Below are positions 22,101 through 32,819 of a stretch of 64,000 bases of DNA, one piece after another. The notes under the pieces are model-generated. The model was not told where the DNA came from, searched no databases, and was given only the letters and a program-made list of their open reading frames with translations. Source of the stretch: Apoderus coryli (Eukaryota; Arthropoda; Insecta; Coleoptera; Attelabidae); contig OU452207.1 in assembly GCA_911728435.2 (NCBI GenBank), positions 2,108,001-2,172,000 of the forward strand, written 5' to 3'. A program made the translations under genes and the position numbers. How positions within the stretch are numbered: the stretch's first letter is position 1; every line of letters begins with the position of its first letter.

Positions 22101-24647
22101 CACATTTTACTGATAACATGTCAGTTTAATGGACGGTGGGTCCCATGAATCCTCAAAGTATGTTCTTTAATCCTGTCACGGTTCACGAGGTTGCTAAAAT
22201 TATAAAAAATATGCCATCGACAATATACCCGTGAAAGTTGTCAAGGGTGCAGTTCATATATTGTCACCAATCATAGCTGAACTAACAAATATGTCAGTTC
22301 AAAGTGGTATCTTCCCTGAACAATTAAAGCATGCCGTTATTGTTCCAGTATTTAAAAAGGGGGATAGAACTGCTCTTGAGAATTACAGGCCTATATCACT
22401 ATTAAGTACACTTTCAAAAGTTATCGAAAAGGTAGTTTCTGAGAGAATATTTGGATTCCTAAGTGCCTGCAAAATTATAAGTAAATGTCAACATGGATTT
22501 CGACCAGGTCTTTCAACGGAGACATGTACGATATTATGTGGTGGCTATGTTGTTCGATTTGTCGAGTGCTTTTGATGTTGTGGATAGGGAGTTCTTGTGC
22601 AGAAAGATCGATTATTTAGGTTTACGTGGGCCGATTAATAGGTGGATTAACTCTTACTTAAGTTATAGAAGCATGTCGGTTAAGATTAATTCGTCCTTAT
22701 CAGAATTCCAACAGATTGACTTGGGTAGTTCACAGGGTAGCATACTTGGACCGCTGCTATTTTTACTATATGTCAACGATCTTCCCACAGGTATCTCGCA
22801 TGGCACACTATATATGTACGTCGATGACACTACCATACTTACATACGATAAAGATCCTGAAATTTTAAGACATAAAATCAATGTGACCCTAGGAGAATTT
22901 CGGCTTTGGTGTCAGAAAAATAGACTAATTATCAATTACGACAAAACGGTTGCCTTACAATTCAATAGGTACAAAGGTTCATTAGATTATAATTTGCGAT
23001 TTGATAACTTTCTCTTGCCATGGGTTGAATCAGCCAAATTGTTGGGTGTACTTATTGTTCCGGGATTGGATTGACAACCTCTGTAGCAAACTCAATAGAA
23101 ATCTGTACGTCCTGCATTCTTTAAAGAATTAAATGGACAAATCATCACTTATTTCTGTGTATTATGCTTTTATATACTCAGTGGTAGCATACAATATAGC
23201 CAGTTGGGGTAGATGCACAGAGGTGGACAGAGTATTTATACTGCAAAAAAGAGCAATACGATATATATTTAATATTCCATATAGAGGGACTTGTAAACAT
23301 GCTTTTAGGAAAAATAATATCCTCATTGTCCCGTGCATATATCTTTATAAGTTGCTCTGTTCCATATTTACCAGCAGGAGTCGAGGCCGAACATGCGGAG
23401 ATAATCATGATTATCATACTCGAGGGAGATATCGTTTGTATTTGCCTCGCCCTAAACACGAGTTTTATAAGAGATCGCCATTGTATTCAGGTTATTCGTA
23501 TTTTAATCTTCCCTCGAGCATGAGAGACTGCCAAACTGAGAGTAGTTTTAAGAAATTATTAAAGTTATTTGACGAATGGTGCATTCTACAGCCTGCAGGA
23601 ATTTTCTGCTTCGGTATAGTGTTGTGGGATATGTCAATGGGTATTTTGTGAATTTTGTTCTATATATAGTATTGTATATTGTTTTTTTAGTTTTACATGA
23701 CGTACCAATGTACTTGTTGTAGTACCAACTTATGGTTAATAAAGATATTATTATTATTATTAAAAATTAATGAATAATAATTTGATATTTGAACAAAATC
23801 TTTGATTTTCGCTATATTCTTAACATTAAATTGTCCAATGATTTATAAACATGTAATTAGATATACGTTGCATATTTATCTTTGTTTAAACTTACACAAG
23901 GAAATATTATAAAATAAAATATTTACAAAATAACTTTGTGATTGTTATGTGATAGTCTCTAGTCGTACGTTTATGTTATACTATATCTATAATATACTAT
24001 ACTATAACTATGCGGGCGGCGAATTGCTGTGAAGACATGAAGATGAAACGTTCCGACACGATGAGAACCAACTGTATAAACTGTGCTGATACTATTCTTT
24101 ATTTTTACGATGGCTACACTTAGGGTGTTAGTTTACAAGACAAAGATTGTGTATTATACGAGATACTGTCGATACAACCGGTGTAGTTATTGAATTCAAT
24201 TTTTTATAGAGGTAGACGTAAACAGTAATCATATATAATAACGAAATATTAGAGAGGGTCAGCCATAAGGAAGAAGATTGTGCTTGGGCTTCGTGATGCT
24301 TGGATTCGTTTGAAAATTATGACTCAATTAAAAATATTAATAATATATACTTTACCCAAGAGAAATAAATATGTTGTAGTTTGATATTCTGGTGAAAGAA
24401 GTATTCACTTCTATCACGTGTACTGTGCTGCACGCGATTTTTTTTTAAATCAGTAAGTTTGCCTATTAAGACAAATTACCAAATAAACCTTGGCGGCGAA
24501 AACAGATATGTTAAAAAAATTAAATAAAGGACTTGGTTAATATTTTGAGTTTCATAAATCAGTTATTACTCCAGAGACGTACTTACCGTGAGAAGTTGCA
24601 CAAGAAATAGCACTGATGATCAGAATGAAACTCGTATACAGCCACAT
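19193..24647 (-). CDS. Secreted histidine-rich, Asn/Leu/Phe-rich glycoprotein of unknown function
   Basis: Not recognised as a known family. Three exons join in phase: 24647-24587, 21094-19409 and 19287-19193 (TGA), all GT..AG, giving 613 aa. The start ATG begins MWLYTSFILIISAISCA, a clear signal peptide. Residues 20-40 contain ten His (HHH twice), then a pair of Cys (C52, C56). The rest, nearly all in exon 2, is rich in Leu, Ile, Phe, Asn and Gly, with amphipathic helix-like stretches and at least ten N-glycosylation sequons, and no transmembrane segment beyond the signal peptide that I could support. The C-terminus is Gly-rich (GGVFNGIGQAFGF) with a Thr-rich tail. Intron 1 (3.5 kb) holds a LINE on the opposite strand. 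The large frame also opens at a TTG (20972), but that is internal to exon 2 and not a start. A secreted structural, salivary or storage role is possible; none is demonstrated. Confidence 0.88.
21115..21400 (+). repeat. Dispersed repeat next to exon 2 of the secreted-protein gene
   Basis: Shares GAGTGATTTTTCAAAGTCGC, GACAGAGATATTTGTGGTGT and ATGCTACACACTATATCCTA with 46716-46920. It begins about 20 bp upstream of the 3' splice site of exon 2. The copy here lacks the inverted duplication seen at 46772-46866. Confidence 0.75.
21470..23765 (+). mobile_element. Non-LTR retrotransposon (Jockey/CR1-like), ORF2 relic in intron 1
   Basis: Order of parts: end of an APE endonuclease (SDHYAQL at about 21505), linker with FRRAFEKFWQ (21660-21690), RT from VPVFKKGDRTALENYRPISL (22340-22400) through FDLSSAFDVVDREFL (22553-22600), the SQGSILGPLLFLLYVNDLP block (about 22730-22790) and YVDD (22815-22830, catalytic), then thumb and C-terminal domain to about 23650. 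In-frame stops and frameshifts near 21800, 22100, 22540 and 23070 make it non-functional. A tail of ATT repeats at 23742-23762 marks the 3' end. It is 5'-truncated and lies antisense to the host gene. Confidence 0.93.
23766..24586. other. Remainder of intron 1 of the secreted-protein gene
   Basis: AT-rich intron sequence; the donor GTAAG is read on the minus strand at 24586-24582. No exon or RNA gene seen. Confidence 0.55.
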
Positions 24648-24652
24648 ATTGA

Positions 24653-24688
24653 ACTGATCATTATTAAAATGTTTGTTTATGGTTTATA
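24653..24688 (-). promoter_or_regulatory. TATA box and initiator of the secreted-protein gene
   Basis: TATAAA (24688-24683, minus) precedes the arthropod initiator TCAGT (24657-24653); the initiator A at 24655 is 33 nt from the first T of TATA. The implied 5' UTR before ATG (24647) is only about 8 nt, as in some abundant insect secretory genes. The match of both motifs at the right distance supports the exon 1 assignment. Confidence 0.7.
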
Positions 24689-24689
24689 C

Positions 24690-25440
24690 CAATTTTAAAA
24701 AATTTGAAATTTGTGAAAAATGCTAGAAATATAGAATATCTTACGTATTTCTAGTATCTTATCTATGGAAATTATGCATATTGACTAAGACCATGATTTC
24801 ATGGAACAATTTAGGATATGTTTGGAATAAAGGTGGAGAAATTATATTTTAAATACTTGAGTAATACCTAAATATTATAAATTATTTATTATAGCGATAA
24901 TGTTTCTAATACGGAAAGGTATTTGTTGATTACTACCTACATCAAGGTAAAAATGCTCAGTCAATCAATTTTTCTGTTTTTTTCCTTTATATACAGAGTC
25001 TCCCAAAAGTCAACGTCAACTGTTGCGTCAAACTCTCTAAACTATACTACACGGACTGCTCGCAGTACAACCTAAGGTGGCGTCCTGCACTTCAAATATA
25101 TTTACCTCAACAATTTCTGTACTCAAACTGCAATAATTTGCACCGAAACATTAAAATATCAGAGTTGCAAAATAAATTCTTGTAACAACAAAACTGGAGG
25201 TTGCCAAGACCAGGGTGGTTGTATTCTGCAAGGCACCAAGACGAACAATCCTTTAAATTAACAACCAGGTCGTGCAACAAGTGCCGTCCATTAAATATCT
25301 TGGAGAACAGTGACCCTAAAATGGAAATCAGATGAAGGATAGAAGATAGAACAAACCAGAAGGACATTCATCTCCATGAAGAACCCCTTTACTAGTAAAG
25401 AGCTAAACCTACAGGTCTGCATACGTAAATTGCGTTGCAT
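24690..25440. other. Upstream intergenic sequence
   Basis: Beyond the promoter at 24688 there is AT-rich sequence, then a moderately complex part. The 86-codon minus frame at 25367-25107 has no recognisable domain and lies next to LINE debris, so I leave it uncalled. Confidence 0.45.
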
Positions 25441-25452
25441 ATCTTCCGCCAA

Positions 25453-25765
25453 TCAATGGAGAGCCGCATTTACCGCCGGATACTGCGTATATCCTGGGTG
25501 GACAGGATAACCAACGAGGAAGTCCTGAGGAGAATAGGTAAAGGTAAAGAGCTGCTGCTAACCATCAAAGAACGAAAGCTCCAATACACATCGGGCACGT
25601 TATGAACGGTACGAGCTCCCTCGACTCGTCATTGAAGGAAAGATCGAAGGCAAATGATCTGTGGGCAGACGGCAGAACTCATGGCTAAAGGACCTGTGTC
25701 GATGGTTGCGACATCTATAGAGATTTTCAGAGGTGCGGTATCACGCACCACTATAGTCAGTTGGA
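25453..25765 (+). mobile_element. LINE ORF2 C-terminal fragment
   Basis: From 25454 the codons read MESRIYRRILRISWVDRIT then NEEVLRRIGKGKELLLTIK and ERKLQY, the typical tail of insect non-LTR ORF2 proteins after the RT. After a frameshift near 25605 the frame continues YELPRLVIEGKIEG and GRRQNSWLKDLCRW. No RT domain precedes it, so it is 5'-truncated. Confidence 0.8.
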
Positions 25766-25789
25766 TCGCCAATAGCGTCCTAAGAAGAA

Positions 25790-26440
25790 GAAACCACCAA
25801 TCAGAAATCGTTTAACTATTTCTGGAAATGCCATGCTACTTGTAAACCATGGTTTTTCCTGGGTAAGATTCCCCATAAACGAATGATATCTCTTATGGAA
25901 GAGATGATGGGTTGGTTCCTTGGTTAGTCAGGAACATTTTAACAACGCGTTGTTCCATTGTCTTCAGGTCTTTACTTTTCTGTCCGATTGAGTTACTTGA
26001 TCGACGATAGTTCAAAGATTAATAAGACAAAATAATGATGATAATACTCGAGTAAAAAATCCACGGATCAATAATCGCTTACGTAAGGTTTCTCAAATAA
26101 AACACGTTGAAGATCACCTGTAAAAGTAGATTTTATTGTAGTTTATATAAAAGAAAAATAGAAGAAATAATAATCACTATCTTACATTAATACATTTTAA
26201 ACTATAGACAAAACAAACAATACAACTTAAAAAACTGAATTTTCAAAAACAATATTACAAACTGCAAATAAATGCCTCACACCAAACATAAATTCTAAAC
26301 ATCAATAGGGTACCTTATTGGCTAAATAAAATTATGTAGAACAAAAGAATCTCTCAATTTACACATCTTTCACAGATTTTGTAAGGCTTCATAAGCCGTC
26401 ACACCGTCCAGTAGAATCTTATTTTGATCTGTTGAATTGT
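25790..26440. other. Intergenic; LINE scrap and AT-rich sequence
   Basis: 25840-25960 resembles 10365-10440 (GTAAACCATGGTTTTTCCTG), an old LINE scrap. The rest is AT-rich with no supported gene. Confidence 0.45.
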
Positions 26441-26448
26441 GGCTCATG

Positions 26449-26575
26449 AAATGTAGGACAGAAAATAAACATTGAAAACTTCCGAAACTTTGGCCAACGT
26501 TTCGTTTATTCTACATGAACGTCATCAGAGCCTGCATGTAACGAAAGAAAACGTTTTTATTTTTTGTCCTACACT
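26449..26575 (-). ncRNA. Hammerhead-like motif within an inverted repeat (degenerate, Penelope-type)
   Basis: On the minus strand CTGATGA (26528-26522) is followed by a weak helix II (GTT/AAC with a long loop) and GAAACG (26503-26498), then TTGGCC. This order resembles the hammerhead motif of Penelope-like element terminal repeats. Helix II is short and starts one base late, so cleavage is doubtful. Inverted copies of TGTAGGACA followed by an A/T-rich stretch (about 26453-26480 and 26545-26570) flank it. No protein-coding part of an element was found nearby. Confidence 0.4.
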
Positions 26576-26599
26576 ATTGAAGATGCCAAACACTCGAGA

Positions 26600-27411
26600 A
26601 GAAATTCTACAGGACGTCGCGTCAGCCACAAAAGTTTAACTTAATTTTTTGTTTATAAGTGAAGGTAAATTAAGTGGTCGATAAGTCATCATACCACTAG
26701 AGCAAGGCTGTTTTATACCCAATGAGCTACAGCGAATTACTCCATCAGATATTTTGTGTTGACGGTTTTCCGTCTACCAAGTGCTTTATAAATTCCACAG
26801 CGTCATCTTTATCTTAAGTTTTTTTTTATAATAAAGTCCTCATTATTATATTCTTCGTGATTACATAACCACCTAGACCCCCGGACCTACTCGACTAACC
26901 CAAACTGATGAGTTATGGATCGACGAGACAGGTTGTCTGTTTCTTGATTTTATAGGGACATAAAGAGCCATCTGGTTGTGGTTTTGAAGATTTCTATCTT
27001 GCAGATATGCAACTGACCTGCCATTTACCACTACGCCGCTAGATGACGCCCAATATATGGTTTCAAAGCCATCTTAGTTTTGAATGATTTATTTTACATA
27101 TTATTCCCAATAAGGTATTTACCAGTCATTATTTTACTATTATTTAATCGTTTTGGACATTCTTCAATTTTTTTTTTTACACAAACGCGCAAATCTTTTA
27201 TAATCCAATATATACAAGAAGTGTACAATTACAATTTAATCTATAGCGTAATATAAGTAGGTTTTGCATAATATTATCAAAGTTTGACATTTTATACAAC
27301 AAAATTCAAACTAAATTTTCTAAAACATGATTATGTTCAGCTATACCTTTTATACAGTACCATTATTTCTCATTTAATCCCACTTCTGAACGGTTCATAA
27401 AAGACTCAGCT
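26600..27411. other. Intergenic, no gene seen
   Basis: Moderately AT-rich sequence with short homopolymers. No supported frame or RNA gene. Confidence 0.45.
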
Positions 27412-28009
27412 ACGGTTGACTTTAGAGACAGTGGATTCTTCTGTTTTTTTTTGATTAGAAAGACAGCATTTGATTAGTACATTAGAAAAAAAATGCGGTA
27501 AAACCATTATTTAAGCCAAAACCTGGTAATTTTGTCACTTTTTCCATAAAGATTGAATAAAAATATGATAGTTTAACAATAATTTATCTTCTATAGCCGT
27601 TGATTTACCCAATTAAAGCACCAAAGTTAATTAAAACACATTTGCAAGCTAAAAAAATTAAATAGTAGCTAGCGCTGTTCTTCCATACCGCGACGTTGCC
27701 AATTATAATTTTTGAACAAAGTAGGTATTTGGGTTAGTTTAGGATGTTATAATTATTATTTTTATCTTTTTATTTATACATTTTTGAGTAAATTAGGTAG
27801 TTGGGTTAGTTTAGGATGAACACAAGAAGGGGAAAGTCATCCGTGAGGGGAAAGCACTGATCTGGTGCACTCAATAACGGGCGTTGGTCAAGGATGTTCT
27901 GATTGGGAAAGTGCGTGTATACTGTTAGTCGTATTCAATGTTTATGTTGAACCAGAGTCCGAATTAGACGCGTCTGAGTCAGGTGTGTCCTAATCAGGCG
28001 AGTCAGAGT

Positions 28010-29290
28010 CAGGCGAGTCCGAATCAGACGAGCCCGAGTCAGGCGACTCAAAATCAGATAGAGAAGTCCGACTTAGGCGCGTCTGAGGCAGAGTCAGAGT
28101 TAGGCGAGTCCGAATCAGACGATTCCGAGTCAGAATCAGACTAATCAGATTCAGAGTCCTAATCAGGCGAGTCCGAATTAGACGACCCCGAGTCAGGCGA
28201 GTCAGAATGAGACGAGTCCGTGTTAGAATTACAAGAGCCCGAGTTCTATTCAGCCGAGTTCGAATCAGACAAGTCAGATTCAAAGTCCCAATCAGGCGAG
28301 TCTGAGTTAGGCGAGACCGAATCAGGTGAGTCCGAGTCAGGCGAGTCCTAATCAGGCGAGACAGAAGTCCGACTTAGACGCGTCTGAGGCAGAGTCAGAG
28401 TTAGGCGAGTTAGAATCAGATGAGTCCGAGTCAGAATGAGACTAGTCAGATTCAGAGTCCTAATCAGGCGAGTCAGAGTTAGGCAAGACCGATTCAGGCG
28501 AGTTTGAATTAGACGAGCTCGAGTCAAGCGAGTCCGAATCAGACGAGTCCGAGGCAGGCGAGGCAAAATGAGACGAGCCCGAGTTAGAATCAGAAGAGTC
28601 CGAGTTCGATTCAGCCGAGGTCGAATCAGACGAGTCCGAGTCAGACAAGTCAGATTCAGAGTCATAATCAGGCGAGTCCGAGTCAGGCGAGTCCTAATCA
28701 GACGAGACCGACTCAGGCGAGCCCGTGTCAGAATTAGACTAATCAGATTCAAAGTCCTAATCAGGCGAGTCAAAGTTAGGCAAGTCCGAGTCAGGCGAGT
28801 CCGAATCTGACGAGTCCGAGGCAGGCGAGTCAGAATGACACGAGCCCGAGTCAGACAAGTCAGATTCAGAGTCCCAATCAGGCGAGTCAGAGTTAGGCGA
28901 GACCGAATTAGACGAGTCCGAGTCAGGCGAGTCCTAATCAGGCGAGACCGACTCAGGCGAGTCCGTATCAGACGAGCCCGAGTCAGGCGCCTCAAAATCA
29001 GACGAATCAGAGAAGTCCGACTTAGGCGCGTCTGAGGCAGAGTTAGGCGAGTCCGAATCAGACGAATCCGAGTCAGACTAGGCAGATTCAAAGTTCTAAT
29101 CAGGCGAGTCAAAGTTAGGAGAGTCCGAATTAGACGAGTCCAAGTCAGACGAGTCCGAGGCTGGCGAGTCAGAATGAGACGAGCCCGAGTTAGAATCGGA
29201 AGAGTCCGAGTTCGATTCAGTCGAGTCCGTGTCAGAAGAGTCTACTTTGCGTAGCTTCGGACTCGTCTGATTCGAAATCAGACTCGTCTG
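28010..29290. repeat. Minisatellite of GAGTCCGA/GTCAGGCGA words (Asp/Ser-coding-like on minus)
   Basis: Tandem 6/12-bp words such as GAGTCCGAGTCAGGC and GAATCAGACGAG fill 1.3 kb. Read on the minus strand in one frame the array gives DSPDSDSSDS-type runs; on the plus strand it gives ESESGESESDE-type runs. Stops (e.g. AGTCCTAATCAGG) break every frame, so no single protein spans it. Base composition (GC-rich) contrasts sharply with the flanks. Confidence 0.93.
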
Positions 29291-29410
29291 TATTTTTTTA
29301 AATTTATGTATTGGTAACTTATTATTACAATCTGGCAACGTTGAATTTTATTTCCTAAATTTGACAAAAACAAAGTATAATCGATGAGTAGAACCTTTGG
29401 CGTAGAACAC

Positions 29411-29472
29411 TAAACTGACAGTCGTTTTAAAAAGAAGTGTTTTGGTGAAGTGGTAAAACGACTGTCAGTTTA
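29411..29472. repeat. Perfect inverted repeat, 19-bp arms
   Basis: TAAACTGACAGTCGTTTTA at 29411-29429 is repeated as its exact reverse complement at 29454-29472 around a 24-bp loop. It lies inside the foldback-like element near its right end. Confidence 0.95.
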
Positions 29473-29664
29473 AAAACAAAGTAGTTGCCATGTTTGTTAT
29501 AGTTACATATATGTGTGATTTTTATGGGAATTACATTTTGATTTTTGGCTTAAATACTGGTTTTACCTCAATTTTTTTTTTGAAATGTACTATTTCAAAT
29601 GCTGTCTTTCTGATAAAAAAAAAAAAAAACAGAAGATTCCACTGTTCTTAACGTCGACTGTACC

Positions 29665-30464
29665 CAATGCCTCTTAAAGGATTTTAATTCTAAGAGAGAG
29701 ACACGGTCACGTCAATAAAAAAAAAATAAAAATGCCCACAATAAACCCAATGTAACGTTTCTGTTTCATTTTTGCTTAAAAAAAGTAATAACTTTTTATG
29801 GGTATAAAGTGAACAGTTTTGCAGGAATTTGCCTCTATATCAAAATGTTGTCGGTCGAATATAGAAACACCCTGTATATAGTCAGTGTGCAGATGGCCAC
29901 AAGAAAAATGCAAACTATAAAATGTTGGAGTCAAATACCAAAAACAATTTTAAAATTACAAAATAAACCTCTAAATATTTCCCTTTGTACAGTATGGCAT
30001 ATTTTTGCACGGATTGATTTCCACAAAGCTTGTAGCAAACAGAATAGGGAACAAAAGAGTAGAGAGTTTAGTTCAGAAATTAAAAGAAAGCAGAAAACCA
30101 TATTATAAAACGTATACCCGAACATAATCATATTTTATTATTATGAAATTAAATTTAACACAACCTCCCTTATAATTAACAGGAGGGATGTTTAAAAATA
30201 ACCAATTAATTAAACTTATTGATAAAAAAACGCCTTTTCTTGGGCAGTGCACATTAATATTAAAATTATATTCAATAATATGAATAAATACAATCAGATA
30301 CTCTATGAAAAACGAAATAGAGCAAATAGGTCCACCTTTAAAATGTTTTTAAAACATTTATACTATTTGAAATCCTCACAAGTCAGAATCAAGCGTTTAA
30401 TAGAATGGATAAAGCGATTCACATTTAAATACGCACAAATAAAATCAAAGGATGAAAAGGCTAA
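29665..30464. other. Intergenic; transposon-end motif, no gene
   Basis: Contains the inverted partner (about 29847-29878) of the 17811 ACAGGGTG motif. The + frames at 29809-30108 and 30247-30486 have lysine-rich, unrecognisable translations and are not supported as genes. Confidence 0.4.
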
Positions 30465-30597
30465 TATGTCAATGTCAAATACTTAAAAAAAATAACACAA
30501 CATATAATCAGTTACTGTCAAATAAATATTCACAAAATTTGGCGTTCACGAAGCTTCTTCAGTCAGATAAGTTTTCACATAAAGAGTAGTTCGCACA

Positions 30598-31381
30598 ATG
30601 TCAATTGCATTTCTTATTTCATTTTCAGTAAATTCAGCAGGACACTCCCCGGTTTCAGTTTCTTCTTCATGCCATTTAGCCCTTGTACCAAGAGTGTTAA
30701 TGGACATAAAGCTTCAAACCATTGAATGTTTGGATACTACTACTACTTCCAACACAATTCTCAAACAACTATCACAAAGATTTGACTTTTGTTGTAAAGC
30801 CATACACAAAGCGGCATATTATGTAGATCCTCGATTTAGGGGCGAAGGACTTTCAGACAAGGAGTGCCTAGATTGCATTGAGGTAATAAAACAAGTCTCA
30901 AGTCACCTTAGCTTGTCCACGGATGAAGTAATTGCCAATGCAGCTTTGTACAAATCAAAAAAAAGCTTATATGAAAGAACCATTTTGTGGGAACTGGCAT
31001 ATCAAAAGGATTGTGATCCAGTGGCAAAGTCTCTGATTACTCCAATTAATTAACATCGTCTGGTTCAGAAAGGAATTGGTCTATATTTCAATCGATGCAT
31101 ACAAAAAGACGAAATAGATTGGGATGGAAAGGCTGGTCGCAGTTAAAATTAACCTTCATCTTTTAGACGTTAAAATTGGCAAAAGGAATAACCATTCCAC
31201 CAAGGATATAATGTATTATCGACAAATAGGAGCTGCATCCTTAGACATCAATTATGATGATGATGACCAATTCATTTGGCAATATGTTCCTGATGGTGCC
31301 CAAGAAAATTCAACTGACGAAGAAACTCAGACTTCTGACAGTGAGAGTGAGACTGATTATGAAAAATTGAAGATCTTCTGA
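30598..31381 (+). pseudogene. hAT-like transposase C-terminal relic
   Basis: The 30598-31053 frame contains DFCCKAIHKAAYYVDPRFRG, the AxYxDPRF pattern of hAT-family transposases, and ILWELAYQKDCDP towards its end. A shifted frame (31100-31381) continues to an acidic tail (TDEETQTSDSESETDYE) and a TGA stop at 31379-31381. The DNA-binding zinc finger and catalytic N-terminal parts are missing. Direct repeats (GTTCACGAAGCTTC with neighbours) at 30465-30580 and 32733-32815 flank the whole block. Frameshifts make it a dead element. Confidence 0.65.
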
Positions 31382-32545
31382 TTCTCTTTTAATTTAGTTG
31401 TTTTAGTAAATTTTAGTTGATTTTTTTTTAATGTTTTGATTTTTTTTTAAATTGTTTTATAAGAATGTTTTATTTTTTATTTTTTACAAGAATGTGTTGT
31501 TATTTTAGTATTTTTTTAAAATAAATACATTAAAATTAATAAAAACCTATAAAAGAGAAATTTTTCCAAATTTTTGGTTTTTTTCAAAGGCTTCGGAAAA
31601 AACCGGGAAAGATCCGGTTCTTTTCCGAAAAAAACCGAAAAAATTGAAGATCTGATTCTCTTTTAATTTAGTTGTTTTAGTAAATTTTAGTTGATTTTTT
31701 TTAATGTTTTGATTTTTTTTTTTTGTTTTATAAGAATGTTTTATTTTTTACAAGAATGTGTTGTTATTTTAGTATTTTTTTATAATAAATACATTAAAAT
31801 TAATAAAAACCTATAAAAGAGAAATTTTTCCAAATTTTTGGTTTTTTTCAAAAAAAACCGAAAAAATTGAAGATCTTCTGATTCTCTTTTAATTTAGTTG
31901 TATTAGTAAATTTTAGTTGATTTTTTTTAATGTTTTGATTTTTTTTTAAATTGTTTTATAAGAATGTTTTATTTTTTATTTTTTACAAGAATGTGTTGTT
32001 ATTTTAGTATTTTTTTATAATAAATACATTAAAATTAATAAAAACCTATAAAAGAGAAATTTTTCCAAATTTTTGGTTTTTTTCAAAAAAACCGAAAAAA
32101 TTGAAGATCTTCTGATTCTCTTTTAATTTAGTTGTTTTAGTAAATTTTAGTTGATTTTTTTTAATGTTTTGATTTTTTTTTAAATTGTTTTATAAGAATG
32201 TATTATTTTTTATTTTTTACAAGAATGTGTTGTTATTTTAGTATTTTTTTATAATAAATACATTAAAATTAATAAAAACCTATAAAAGAGAAATTTTTCC
32301 AAATTTTTGGTTTTTCTCAAAAAAACCGAAAAAATTGAAGATCTTCTGATTCTCTTTTAATTTAGTTGTTTTAGTAAATTTTAGTTGATTTTTTTTAATG
32401 TTCTGATTTTTTTTTAAATTGTTTTATAAGAATGTTTTATTTTTTATTTTTTACAAGAATGTGTTGTTATTTTAGTATTTTTTTATAATAAATACATTAA
32501 AATTAATAAAAACCTATAAAAGAGAAATTTTTCCAAATTTTGTTT
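31367..32545 (+). repeat. Tandem array made from the 3' end of the hAT-like element
   Basis: Five units start at 31367, 31644, 31867, 32101 and 32335 (periods 277, 223, 234, 234). Each starts TTGAAGATCT.., which in the first unit encodes the last transposase codons and the stop, and continues through the 3' non-coding part (ACAAGAATGTGTTGTTATTT, AAAACCTATAAAAGAGAAAT). Unit 1 and the sequence after unit 5 also carry the CGGAAAA..CCGG palindrome, which units 2-4 have lost. Confidence 0.93.
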
Positions 32546-32819
32546 CTTTTCAAAGGCCTCGGAAAAACCGGAAAAGATCCGGTTTTTTTCGGAAAAGAAC
32601 AGTTTTTTTTTCCGAGGTGTTAAAACACTATCGTCAGTCATGTCTGTGTCAGTTGGGAGATCAGCGTCAAATGGTTATGGTTTCTGACAGTTGAGGATGA
32701 ACCCAAATGCCTCATTAATCCTGATTATGGAATGTCAAATACTCCAAAAATTTGACATTACTGTCAAACATCTCAAATTTTGTCGTTCACGAAGCTTCAG
32801 CCAAATAAGTTTTAACAAA

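Larger units (their letters stand above)
27412..29664. mobile_element. Foldback-like element with internal minisatellite
   Basis: About 118 bp at 27412-27528 is repeated inverted at 29545-29664 (shared words TCTTCTGTTTTTTTTT, AGAAAGACAGCATTTGA, GGTAAAACC and ATTTAAGCCAAAA). Between them sits the GC-richer array at 28010-29290. Long inverted ends around tandem repeats resemble foldback-type transposons. The exact termini and target duplication were not resolved, and no transposase frame is present. Confidence 0.7.

Noticed and set aside
28348..29338. Arg/Leu-rich and Asp/Ser-rich long frames (TRLIRTRL.., SDSDSSDS..)
   Set aside because: Products of a minisatellite readable in several frames; stops interrupt all of them and no start or splice context supports expression.
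17811..29878. A 12-kb element bounded by ACAGGGTGTTTCTA inverted ends
   Set aside because: The interval includes a whole gene and unrelated repeats; the two motifs are more likely ends of separate small elements of one family.
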